Part shown: positions 48,912 through 57,153 of the stretch, piece after piece | How positions within the stretch are numbered: the stretch's first letter is position 1 | How the letters are laid out: every line of letters begins with the position of its first letter | Assembly: GCF_022554085.1 (NCBI RefSeq) | Contig: NZ_JAKFYR010000005.1 | Location: 62,001 to 126,000 of the forward strand | Length of the DNA stretch: 64,000 nt | Source: Rhodococcus sp. CH91 | GTDB lineage: Bacteria; Actinomycetota; Actinomycetes; Mycobacteriales; Mycobacteriaceae | Reading direction: 5' to 3' | The notes under the pieces: generated by a model | What the model saw: the letters and a program-made list of their open reading frames with translations, nothing else | Databases searched by the model: none | What the model was told of the DNA's origin: nothing | Position numbers and translations under genes: made by a program

Positions 48912-50488
48912 GATCCACCTCCGAGAGGGATCTCGGCGACGACCATGGCTCCCAGGGACGGTTCGGTGCGCAGCGTGCCGCCGTGACGGGCCACCACCTG
49001 GGCGACGAGTGCGAGCCCGAGACCGCGCTGGTGCGATTTCGTCGAATATCCGCGTTGCATGGCCTGGGCGAGAGCCTCGGAGGACATACCCGGACCGCTG
49101 TCGGCGACTTCGACGCATATGGACGAATCGTCCTGGCGTACAGTCACCTCCACCCACGGATCGTCCGACGACTGCGAGGCGTCGATGGCATTGTCGACGA
49201 GATTTCCCACGAGGGTGACGAGGTCCCGCGCCGGGATCGACGGAACCGGGCCCAGTTCCGTGTCGTCGGTGACGGTCAGGTTCACCCCCCGCTCCGCCGC
49301 CTCGTCGATCTTGCCGAGAAGCAGAGCCGCCAGTGCCGGTTCCTGGACGGCCGTCGTCAGTCTGTCGATGAGGTTCTGGGACACCGCCAGTTCGCGCGTC
49401 GCGAAGGCGACGGCCTCCTCCGTCCGTCCGAGTTCGACCATCGTGACGATCGTGTGCAGGCGATTCGCGGATTCGTGGGCCTGGGCGCGCAGCGACTCGG
49501 CGAACCCGCGAACCGAATCGAGTTCGCCCAGGACAGTGCTCAACTCGGTGTGATCGCGAAGGGTGACGACCGTGCCGATGCGCCGCCGGTTCCACTCGAC
49601 CGCATCGCTGTTCACCACGAGGATCCGGTCCCGGGTCAGATGCACCTCGTCGCGCACCTCGTCCGAGCCGGCGAGATCGCGCACCGTCGCGGGCAGTGCG
49701 TCGAACGGGACCGCGCCGGTGGGTTCGAGTCCGAGGAGACGGCGGGCCTCGTCGTTGACGACGTCGACGCGCGGGGACCCGTCGTCGGTGCCGAACACCA
49801 GCAGTCCTTCACCGATCGAATGCAGCACGGCGTCGTGGTGTTCGTACATGCGCCGCAACTGATCGGGATCGAGTCCGAGGGTCTGTCGGCGCAACCTGCG
49901 GGCGATCAGGACACCACCCGCAGCGGTGACGGCCAGCCCTGCCGCTACGAGGCCGGCGATGCCCGGCAGGCTGCGCACGAAGTTCTCGGCGATCTTCTCC
50001 CGGGTCACGCCGACCGACACGAAACCCACGAGGTCACCTCCGTCGCCGTAGACCGGCGCGACGGTGCGGATCGACGGTCCGAGGCTGCCCGTGTACGTCT
50101 CGCTGAGCGGTGTGCCGGATCGGGCCTCGTCGAGGTGGCCGGTGTAGGGGAGACCGATCTGTTCCTCCACCGGATGCGTCACGCGGATCCCGTCCGGGTC
50201 GACGATCACGACGAAGTCCACTCCGGTCGCCTCCCGGATCTGTTCGGCGCGCGGCTGGAGAACCGCGGTGGGATCCGGCCCGAGCAACCCGTCGGCGACC
50301 TCCGGGAACGCCGCGGTCGTCACTGCGATGTCCGTCACGCTGCGGCGGGTCGCATCATCGGCGTCGCCGCGTTCGCCGACAACGATCAGCGCTCCCGCCA
50401 GGATCGCCACCACGGTGAACACCACGAGCTGGAGGACGAGGAACTGGCCCGCCACGCTCATCGGTGGTCTCGCCTCGCGACGGTTCAC
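48908..50488 (-). CDS. CitA/DcuS-type membrane sensor histidine kinase
   Basis: A 526-aa sensor. The first membrane helix (QFLVLQLVVFTVVAILAGALIVV) and the second (about 175-200) enclose an extracytoplasmic PAS-like domain with the conserved GVDFVVIVDPDGIRVTHP, PYTGHLDEARSG and APVYGDGGDLVGFVSVG typical of C4-dicarboxylate/citrate sensors. A cytoplasmic PAS follows (HSIGEGLLVFG). The phosphorylated His lies in QAHESANRLHTI. ATPase boxes are NLVDNAIDAS, DSGPGM and RGLGLALV. GTG 50488 lies 6 nt after AGGAGG; GTG 50491 is equally in frame. It is coupled to the response regulator and divergent from dctA, so it likely senses C4-dicarboxylates. Confidence 0.92.
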   Translation of the reverse strand: MNRREARPPMSVAGQFLVLQLVVFTVVAILAGALIVVGERGDADDATRRSVTDIAVTTAAFPEVADGLLGPDPTAVLQPRAEQIREATGVDFVVIVDPDGIRVTHPVEEQIGLPYTGHLDEARSGTPLSETYTGSLGPSIRTVAPVYGDGGDLVGFVSVGVTREKIAENFVRSLPGIAGLVAAGLAVTAAGGVLIARRLRRQTLGLDPDQLRRMYEHHDAVLHSIGEGLLVFGTDDGSPRVDVVNDEARRLLGLEPTGAVPFDALPATVRDLAGSDEVRDEVHLTRDRILVVNSDAVEWNRRRIGTVVTLRDHTELSTVLGELDSVRGFAESLRAQAHESANRLHTIVTMVELGRTEEAVAFATRELAVSQNLIDRLTTAVQEPALAALLLGKIDEAAERGVNLTVTDDTELGPVPSIPARDLVTLVGNLVDNAIDASQSSDDPWVEVTVRQDDSSICVEVADSGPGMSSEALAQAMQRGYSTKSHQRGLGLALVAQVVARHGGTLRTEPSLGAMVVAEIPLGGGS

Positions 50489-50499
50489 CACTCACCTCC

Positions 50500-50518
50500 T
50501 GTGAACACTATGTACACA
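50500..50518. promoter_or_regulatory. Dyad in the sensor-kinase/dctA divergent spacer
   Basis: TGTGAAC-actat-GTACACA is an inverted repeat with 6 of 7 positions paired, immediately upstream of the kinase ribosome-binding site and about 160 bp from dctA. It is a candidate binding site for the linked response regulator or for autoregulation. Confidence 0.4.
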
Positions 50519-50676
50519 AACTTCCCCGGCAACGGCCGGGCCACCATCATTTCTCCGGTGAAGGTGATGCCGGTCACCGCGCCACGGTCGATTCCCGAGT
50601 CCTCGACGGTGCGTTGCCGCATCCGCCGTCCGTGACCACCGCGCGTACGAGCCTGCGCACGATCGAAGGGCACTGC

Positions 50677-52041
50677 ATGAGCACCGCAACCGCGCGTGGC
50701 GACAAGCGCCGCGACCGCACCCACTGGCTGTACGTCGGCGTCATCGTCGCCGTCGTCGCCGGCATCGTCGTCGGCTGGCTGGCTCCCGGAACCGGTAAAT
50801 CGCTGGGCATCCTCGGCACCATGTTCGTCGACCTCATCAAGATGATGATCAGCCCTGTCATCTTCTGCACGATCGTGCTGGGGATCGGCTCGGTGCGCGC
50901 GGCGGCGAGTGTCGGCCGGATCGGCGGACTCGCCCTGATCTACTTCGTGGGCATGTCGACGGTAGCCCTCGCGATCGGGCTCGGAGTCGGCAACCTGCTC
51001 GATCCGGGTACAGGCCTGACCCTCGATCCGGCGACGGTGAACTCGGGCGCCGAGCTCGCGGAGAAGGCGCATGCCGCCGGCGGGACCGCCGACTTCATCG
51101 CCTCGATCATCCCCACCTCGCTGCTGTCCGCCCTGACCGAGGGCAGCGTGCTGCAGACCCTGTTCGTGGCACTGCTCGTCGGATTCGCCATCCAGGGCAT
51201 CGGCAAGTCTGGCGAGCCGCTGCTGCGCGGAATCGCCCACCTGCAGAAGCTCGTGTTCCGCATCCTGACGATGATCCTGTGGCTCGCTCCGATCGGCGCG
51301 TTCGGTGCCATCGCCAACGTGGTGGGCCAGACCGGCCTCAGCGCAGTCCTGCAGCTCGGTGTGCTGATGATCGCGTTCTACCTCACGTGCGTGGTGTTCG
51401 TCTTCGGTGTCCTCGGATCGCTGCTGCGCGCGGTCGCGGGCATCTCGGTGTTCAAGCTCGTGAAGTATCTCGCCCGCGAGTACCTGCTCATCTTCGCGAC
51501 GTCGTCGTCGGAGTCCGCACTGCCGCGCCTGATCGCGAAGATGGAACATCTCGGCGTGCAGCGCACGACCGTCGGCGTGGTCGTGCCCACCGGCTACTCG
51601 TTCAATCTGGACGGCACCGCGATCTACCTGACGATGGCCGCGCTGTTCGTGTCCGATGCGATGGGCAGCCCCCTGAGCATGGGAGAGCAGCTCTCGCTCC
51701 TGCTGTTCATGATCGTCGCCTCGAAGGGTGCCGCCGGGGTCACCGGTGCCGGCCTGGCGACGCTGGCCGGTGGCCTGCAGAGTCACCGTCCCGATCTGCT
51801 CGACGGAGTCGGCCTGATCGTCGGTGTCGACCGGTTCATGTCCGAGGCGCGCGCCGTCACGAACTTCTCCGGTAACGCCATCGCGACCCTGCTCATCGGA
51901 ACGTGGACCCGGTCGGTGGACAAGGAACGCGTCGACGAGGTGCTCAGCGGCCGGGTGCCTTTCGACGAGAGCATGCTCGGTGACGACCACGTCCCCGCTC
52001 CGCCCCGAGATCCGGCGACGCTCGAGAAGGTGTCGGGATAA
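50677..52041 (+). CDS. dctA: C4-dicarboxylate:cation symporter (DctA)
   Basis: A 454-aa member of the dicarboxylate/amino acid:cation symporter family, importing succinate, fumarate, malate and possibly oxaloacetate. Marks are MFVDLIKMMISPVIFCTIVLGIG, the serine-rich hairpin FATSSSESALPRLI, GYSFNLDGTAIYLTMAALF and SKGAAGVTGAGLATLAG, followed by GVDRFMSEARAVTNFSGN. These are the substrate and cation-binding elements. GAAGGG stands 7 nt before ATG 50677. Regulation by the divergent two-component system is likely. Confidence 0.95.
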   Translation: MSTATARGDKRRDRTHWLYVGVIVAVVAGIVVGWLAPGTGKSLGILGTMFVDLIKMMISPVIFCTIVLGIGSVRAAASVGRIGGLALIYFVGMSTVALAIGLGVGNLLDPGTGLTLDPATVNSGAELAEKAHAAGGTADFIASIIPTSLLSALTEGSVLQTLFVALLVGFAIQGIGKSGEPLLRGIAHLQKLVFRILTMILWLAPIGAFGAIANVVGQTGLSAVLQLGVLMIAFYLTCVVFVFGVLGSLLRAVAGISVFKLVKYLAREYLLIFATSSSESALPRLIAKMEHLGVQRTTVGVVVPTGYSFNLDGTAIYLTMAALFVSDAMGSPLSMGEQLSLLLFMIVASKGAAGVTGAGLATLAGGLQSHRPDLLDGVGLIVGVDRFMSEARAVTNFSGNAIATLLIGTWTRSVDKERVDEVLSGRVPFDESMLGDDHVPAPPRDPATLEKVSG

Positions 52042-52105
52042 CTTCCGGGAAGCTCATGCCCGCACCGGCGCGGCCCTGGAGGTGGAAGTGGGAAGCGGGA
52101 CGGGT

Positions 52106-52128
52106 CGTAGCGCGAATACGCTCCTACG
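52106..52128. terminator. Weak hairpin between convergent dctA and FAH-family genes
   Basis: CGTAG and CTACG pair around an inner GCG-aata-CGC stem with a small bulge. The structure overlaps the stop of the FAH-family gene and lies 65 bp after dctA. It is the only hairpin in the gap, and modest. Confidence 0.35.
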
Positions 52129-52993
52129 GCGTTGCCGCGACGAAGAATTGGTGGAGCTCGCCGATTCCCTCGATCCAGCTGTCGAGTCGCTCACCGGGGC
52201 GGAGGAATCGGCGAGGATCCCGGCCCATGCCGACGCCTGCCGGTGTGCCCGTGAAGATCACGTCGCCCGGGTAGAGGGTGACGTTCCATGACAGGGCGGC
52301 GACGAGTTCAGGGACGGGAAAGATCATGTCGCGTGTGCGGCCCTTCTGGACCTCCTCGCCATCGATTGCACAACCGAGCTCGAGATCGTCCGGATCGGCG
52401 AACTCGTCGGGAGTGACGAGCCATGGGCCTTGCGGCGCGAATCCGGGATACGACTTCGCGAGTCCGAACTGGGGCGCGGGGCCGCGCATCTGAGATATGC
52501 GTTCGGAGAGGTCCTGACCTGCAGTCAGCCCCGCTGTACAGGACCACGCCTCGGCCGCATCGATTCTGTACGCTTCTCTGCCGATCACGGTGACGAGTTC
52601 GATCTCCCAGTCGACATCACCGTCGGGTGGGATTGCGACCTCGGTGTCGGGGCCGGTGAATGCCGACACGTATTTGGTGAACACCGGCGGCAGATGCGTC
52701 GGCGTTTCGAACCCGGACTCGGCGGCGTGGTCGTCGTAGTTCAGGCCGACCGCGAAGACCTGTCGCGGTGCGGGAGAGGGGGCTCGGAGCAGGGACCGGT
52801 CGATCGCCGTTCCGGCATGGCCTGACAGGTCGACCTCTGCGCCCCATGCCCGGACCTCGTTCCATGACGAGTAGATCGCGGACGGGTCAGGCCCGAATCG
52901 CCCGTCGGACGCAGTAGCGATGTCGACGGCCAGTTCGTCGCCGGGGCCGCCGACGACGAGCACAGCGCGGTTGTCGAGGTTGGCGATACGCAT
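52124..52993 (-). CDS. Fumarylacetoacetate hydrolase-family protein
   Basis: A 289-aa protein: a short N-terminal domain and a C-terminal FAH fold that binds Mg or Mn. Marks are FAVGLNYDDHAAESG, PPVFTKYVSAFTGP, the metal ligands in DVDWEIELVTVIG, GLTAGQDLSER, LAKSYPGFAPQGPW and VIFTGTPAGVGMGR. Members hydrolyse acylpyruvates, isomerise or decarboxylate meta-cleavage products, or hydrate oxo-enoates. ATG 52993 with GGAGG upstream overlaps the TGA of the MmgE/PrpD gene (TGATG). Placement at the end of the aromatic cluster suggests a role in the lower pathway. Confidence 0.88.
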   Translation of the reverse strand: MRIANLDNRAVLVVGGPGDELAVDIATASDGRFGPDPSAIYSSWNEVRAWGAEVDLSGHAGTAIDRSLLRAPSPAPRQVFAVGLNYDDHAAESGFETPTHLPPVFTKYVSAFTGPDTEVAIPPDGDVDWEIELVTVIGREAYRIDAAEAWSCTAGLTAGQDLSERISQMRGPAPQFGLAKSYPGFAPQGPWLVTPDEFADPDDLELGCAIDGEEVQKGRTRDMIFPVPELVAALSWNVTLYPGDVIFTGTPAGVGMGRDPRRFLRPGERLDSWIEGIGELHQFFVAATP

Positions 52994-54384
52994 CAGTTCT
53001 CCTCCGTGGATGACGCAAGAATGGCCGAGAGATCGAATCGCTCTTGGGACACGAGTATCGCGCGTAGCACGGACAGGCACTTCTCCGGGGATCCTTCGAA
53101 CTCGGCGTGTCGAAGGTTCGCAACGAACTTCGCGTCGATGTCCGCACTCGTCGCGCCGATACCCCGAGGATCTCCCCATGGATAGTCGATGCTCCTCGCA
53201 CATACCGCCCCGTCGTTCGTGCGCAGCTCGAGATGTGCTGCAGTGAGCGGCACCGCCGGGTTGTCCGAGGCCCGGAGGCGGACGAGTCGGGCAAGACGAA
53301 GAACCTCGAGGTCGTTGCGAGCGGGATCGTCGAAGTGGGCCGGCACCGGCCTCCCTCGCACCAACGCATTCGCCACCTGGAACTGGAAGCCGAACAGTGC
53401 TGCCGGTCGAGAGACAGCCGAATTCGCGACCGGCAGGTCCAGCGGCGAGCCGACATGGTGCGGGTGGACGGTGAGGGTGATCTCCCGGATGGTCGAGGAT
53501 GCACCGCCGAGGTCTGCATGCAGATTTCCGGCGATATCCACGGGACCGTGCGTGAACCGGCAACCGGGGTACGGCTTGAAGATCTGGTCACCGAAGTACA
53601 CGCGACCGAGCCGATCTCTCACAGACGCAGCCGAGGGGTGTCCCGCACCATACGTCGAGAAGAGCCCGAAGCGGCCGTCGAACGCACCGTCCCCACCGGA
53701 GTAGCCGTGCCGGACGAGATCGGCCGCCTCGATGCCGTCCCGTGCCGCCAGTCCCTGGATGTAGGTGAATGCTTCACTGTGTTCTTCGATGGCCTGGAAC
53801 GTTCCCGAGACCTGCTGAAGAACCAGTCCCCACGCCCGCACCAATTCGTCCGGGCTCAGTCTCCACAGGCGGGCGGCCACCACGGCAGAGCCGAAACGGT
53901 TGACCAGGCCGGGGTTGTCCCATCCGGTGCCCGGAACGAATTCGAGAGCTCTGCTGATCCGTGCGGTCACGTCGTCGGCGACCACGAGTGCTTCGAGCAT
54001 CGTTCGTGCCGACGCACCGCAGTCCTCGGCGACCGCCACAGCCACAGGTACCGTCGTTTCCGAGATGGGGGACCAGATCGGGGTCGTACCGTCGAACGGA
54101 GTCAGCGGACCGAAGTCGTACGCGCGGGCGAGGAGCGCATTGGCGTAGGCGGCTGCGCCGGGAGTCGTTCTGGTGCCCTGGAACACGAGCGACGATCGGC
54201 CCGTCGCTGCGTTGTACGCGAGGAACTCGGCTGCTCGGCGGACCGATTCGACCTTCGTTCCGGCGACCGCACATCCGAGCGTATCGATGACTCGGTCCAC
54301 GAGGGCGGAAAGGTAGGGGGATTCGAACGCCGGACTCGGCGTCGACTCGATGGCGTGGGATGCCAGGATGCGCGCGAGCGTCAT
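52993..54384 (-). CDS. MmgE/PrpD-family protein
   Basis: A 463-aa member of the family that holds 2-methylcitrate dehydratase and cis-aconitate decarboxylase. Marks are VIDTLGCAVAGT near the start, ANALLARAYDF, PYPGCRFTHGP (containing the active-site His/Cys-rich turn) and IKPYP-like FKPYPGC. Usual family members have about 450-500 aa. With a FAH-family gene downstream (1-base overlap) and an MFS gene upstream, it probably dehydrates or decarboxylates a polycarboxylate or oxo-acid from ring degradation; the substrate is unknown. Confidence 0.85.
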   Translation of the reverse strand: MTLARILASHAIESTPSPAFESPYLSALVDRVIDTLGCAVAGTKVESVRRAAEFLAYNAATGRSSLVFQGTRTTPGAAAYANALLARAYDFGPLTPFDGTTPIWSPISETTVPVAVAVAEDCGASARTMLEALVVADDVTARISRALEFVPGTGWDNPGLVNRFGSAVVAARLWRLSPDELVRAWGLVLQQVSGTFQAIEEHSEAFTYIQGLAARDGIEAADLVRHGYSGGDGAFDGRFGLFSTYGAGHPSAASVRDRLGRVYFGDQIFKPYPGCRFTHGPVDIAGNLHADLGGASSTIREITLTVHPHHVGSPLDLPVANSAVSRPAALFGFQFQVANALVRGRPVPAHFDDPARNDLEVLRLARLVRLRASDNPAVPLTAAHLELRTNDGAVCARSIDYPWGDPRGIGATSADIDAKFVANLRHAEFEGSPEKCLSVLRAILVSQERFDLSAILASSTEEN

Positions 54385-54477
54385 GATGCAGGTACCTTCG
54401 TCGGTTGTGCAGGAGAGCGACGCTGCAGCCGAGCCGAAGCGCCACCCTCCCGACGAGCATTGCGGGGATCGACCTTC

Positions 54478-55824
54478 TCAGGAGACGAGAGCGCCGTGGG
54501 AAAGGGTGTTTCCGCCGCGTGCGGCAGAATCCTCGCGTTGCTGGATCCTGCCGAGTACCACGATGCACACCGTGCCGAGAGCCAACGGAAGGGCCATCAG
54601 ATAGAACAGGTTGCCTGCAGTCCAACCGCTCTCGAGGAGGAAGCCGGTCCCGATGGGGGAGACGATCGATACGAGGCGGCCGACACCGACCATCCAGCCG
54701 ACACCCGTGCCACGCAGCGAAGCGGGGTAGACGGTCGGTCCCACGGCGTAGAACCCGGCTACCGATCCGACAGCGACGATGCCGAGGAAGATACCGAGAG
54801 CGATGGCGAGCCACCCTACGCCGAATGCTGCACCGTAGACGGCGTATCCCACCGCGCCCAGACCCAGGGTGGTCACCAGGATGTTGCGCGGAATCCACCG
54901 GAATGCAGCGGCCGCGAAGATCAGGCTGCCGATGATGCCCCCGAGATTGAGGACGGTCCCGACGGTGGTACCGCTCTGCACGTCGCCGGTGGACTCGGCC
55001 ACCAACTTGGGGATCCACGAGTTCGCGAAGTAGTAGGCGGCCATCAGGCAGGCATATGCGAGCCACAGTGCGAGGGTCTTGGCTCCTGTCGTGCCGGTGA
55101 AGATGGCGCCGAGCCGTGCATTGTGGCGATCGGCAGTGGACTGCTCGGGCAGTTCCTCCAGCGCGGGACGGCCCATCTTTACGAGCATGGAGTTGATGCG
55201 TTCGAGAGCATTCTTCGGGCGCCGTGCCACCAGGAAATCGATCGATTCCGGCAGCGCGGCCCAGGCGAGGACGAGCAATGCGACGCTCAGGACGGTGCCG
55301 ACGACGAACAGATTCTTCCAATCCGCAGGATCGAACAGTCCGGCGACCACGCCGGCGAGGGCGGCGCCGATCGGGAATCCGGTGGCGTAGATGCCGACGA
55401 CCGTGCCGCGGCGCTTCTCCGAGGCGAACTCGGAGACGTATGCGTTGAGCTGGGACATCGCACCGATGCCGAAGCCGGTGATCACGCGAGCGACGATCAT
55501 GACGCCGACGCTCGGGGCGAGCACGGCAAGCAACATGCCGACGACAACCATCGTCATCGACACGATCGTCAGCGGTCGCCGTCCGAAACGATCACCGAAC
55601 GGGCTGAACAGAATCGCGCCGGCGGCCATCCCGAACAAACTGCCGCTGAGAACGATTCCGAGAGTTCCGGATCCGACACCCCATTCATCCGACATCGGTT
55701 TCGCAGCGAACGACATCACTGCGATCTCGAATCCGTCGAGAATGATCAATGCGAGTGCTATCGCGATCGCGCGGATCTGCAGGGGCGCCATTTTCGAAGC
55801 CCTGATGTCAGCCAACACATCCAT
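54478..55824 (-). CDS. Aromatic acid:H+ symporter-type MFS transporter (AAHS)
   Basis: A 448-aa importer with 12 hydrophobic segments. The first helix carries LIILDGFEIAVMSF, a form of the AAHS DGxD-type motif, and the loop FSPFGDRFGRRPLTI is motif A. The second half has FYAVGPTVYPASLRGTGVGW, common in this family. Members import protocatechuate, 4-hydroxybenzoate, 3-hydroxyphenylpropionate and the like. ATG 55824 with AAGGAA upstream is preferred over an earlier frame opening. A 12-bp palindrome lies about 100 bp upstream. Confidence 0.87.
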   Translation of the reverse strand: MDVLADIRASKMAPLQIRAIAIALALIILDGFEIAVMSFAAKPMSDEWGVGSGTLGIVLSGSLFGMAAGAILFSPFGDRFGRRPLTIVSMTMVVVGMLLAVLAPSVGVMIVARVITGFGIGAMSQLNAYVSEFASEKRRGTVVGIYATGFPIGAALAGVVAGLFDPADWKNLFVVGTVLSVALLVLAWAALPESIDFLVARRPKNALERINSMLVKMGRPALEELPEQSTADRHNARLGAIFTGTTGAKTLALWLAYACLMAAYYFANSWIPKLVAESTGDVQSGTTVGTVLNLGGIIGSLIFAAAAFRWIPRNILVTTLGLGAVGYAVYGAAFGVGWLAIALGIFLGIVAVGSVAGFYAVGPTVYPASLRGTGVGWMVGVGRLVSIVSPIGTGFLLESGWTAGNLFYLMALPLALGTVCIVVLGRIQQREDSAARGGNTLSHGALVS

Positions 55825-55922
55825 CGTTGATTCCTTCGCTTGGTCGCGCTCGAGGAGCGAAGCTCCGAGCTGAGACGACACCATGCCCGGTGGCGGTAGT
55901 CACATCTTGCGTCCGTCAGGTG

Positions 55923-55934
55923 CTGTGATCACAG
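55923..55934. promoter_or_regulatory. Perfect 12-bp palindrome upstream of the AAHS transporter
   Basis: CTGTGATCACAG is fully self-complementary. It lies in the 132-bp gap between the transporter start and the flavin-reductase stop, in the leader or promoter region of the transporter. It resembles half-sites of CRP/FNR or GntR-type operators without spacer. Confidence 0.4.
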
Positions 55935-55940
55935 TCACCG

Positions 55941-55957
55941 GTGCCACTGGGTGGCAC
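55941..55957 (-). terminator. Hairpin after the flavin-reductase gene
   Basis: GTGCCAC-tgg-GTGGCAC is a perfect 7-bp stem touching the stop codon of the flavin-reductase gene. It may end the upper operon. The same arms recur widely spaced upstream of the divergent hydratase gene, so it could instead be a regulator site. Confidence 0.45.
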
Positions 55958-57153
55958 TACCGGACGGCGTGCGGCAAGGCGAGTCCGATGGCTGTCGAAG
56001 ACTGTCGGATCCGATGAATGAAGTCGAGTATCTCTGTGCCGGAGGTGTTCTCGGGTAGGCCTGACAACCGTAACACCATGACGACATTACCCTCGGGGTT
56101 GCGGACGGGAACGGAGAGCTGGAGCGGGGAGTAGATCGCGGTCGGATCGATATCGGCGGGCTCGTGACAGGCCGCCATCCGCTGCAGTGCGTCGATCAGT
56201 CTCTGTTCGTTCTCCGGCGTTCGGGCAGGGGCGCTGAAGGCGTCGACGAGCTCGTCGAGCGTACGGCTGTTCACCTCTCCGGACAGGGTCACCGACCACC
56301 CACGTTCCTGGACCCGACGGAGTTGGATCTCTGCGACCTCCCGGACCTCTCGTGATGTGTGAGGGGCGCGGTCGAGCCAGTCCTGACGTGACGGGGCTCC
56401 GGGATGGTCGACCATGAGAGAGCCGAGCGGGGGGACGAAGGGAAGCCGCGTGCCGGGCATCGTCGAGTGGCTCGGACCTTCGGCGTTCGCCGTTGCAACG
56501 AAAGCGAATTCGTCGCCGAGGGGCGCTAGGAGACTGACTTCCATCCCCAGTTCGTTGGCGAGGAGTTCCATTTCCTGTCGCCCGCATTCGGCTGTCCGGA
56601 TAGCGGCGGCGAGGGAACGATAGTCCGAGGCCATCAGCGAGCCCGGCGTGAACCGTCCGTATCCGCGCTGGAAGAACAACAACGGAAGGCAGTTCCGCTC
56701 CGCTGCCAATTCGCGCACGGCGCCGAGGACGAAATAATGGTCACCGGCATCGATCACATCCGACCATTCACATTCGATCCACGCCGTCGTCCCCTCGAGA
56801 ATCGGGGATCCCGTAGGAGATTCGCGCCAATCGACACCTTCGAACTTGTTCTCCCGTCGCATGAATGCTCCACATACGCCCTCTTGGTCGGCAGCCATGA
56901 TGTTGACGCAGAAGGTGCGGGACTCACGCAGTGCGGAAAAGGTGTACGACGACTTCATCGGCATGAAGGACACCAGCGGCGGATCCATCGATACCGAATT
57001 GAACGTACCGACCACCATGCCCAGTGGGCTGCCGTCGGCTGCGCGGCCGGTGATGATCGCGACGCCGGTGGGATAACTGCCGAGTACGTGCCTCATGTGC
57101 TGGGGATCGATCGGTTCCACGCGCGGGAGGTCGAGGGCGGTTGCTTCAGGCAT
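55957..57153 (-). CDS. Flavin reductase fused to an IclR-like effector domain
   Basis: A 398-aa two-part protein. Residues 1-175 form a flavin reductase-like FMN-binding domain: HVLGSYPTGVAIITG, GTFNSVSMDPPLVSF, CVNIMAADQEG and FFQRGYGRFTPG, expected to supply reduced flavin to the monooxygenase upstream. Residues about 180-398 resemble the ligand-binding half of IclR regulators: ELANELGMEVSLLAPLGDE region, GSLMVDHPG, LRRVQERGWSVTLSG, LQLSVPVRNPEGNVVMVLRLSG and QSSTAIGLALP. There is no helix-turn-helix. The second domain could make flavin reduction respond to the aromatic substrate. The ATG overlaps the end of the MFS gene by 8 bp. Confidence 0.8.
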   Translation of the reverse strand: MPEATALDLPRVEPIDPQHMRHVLGSYPTGVAIITGRAADGSPLGMVVGTFNSVSMDPPLVSFMPMKSSYTFSALRESRTFCVNIMAADQEGVCGAFMRRENKFEGVDWRESPTGSPILEGTTAWIECEWSDVIDAGDHYFVLGAVRELAAERNCLPLLFFQRGYGRFTPGSLMASDYRSLAAAIRTAECGRQEMELLANELGMEVSLLAPLGDEFAFVATANAEGPSHSTMPGTRLPFVPPLGSLMVDHPGAPSRQDWLDRAPHTSREVREVAEIQLRRVQERGWSVTLSGEVNSRTLDELVDAFSAPARTPENEQRLIDALQRMAACHEPADIDPTAIYSPLQLSVPVRNPEGNVVMVLRLSGLPENTSGTEILDFIHRIRQSSTAIGLALPHAVR

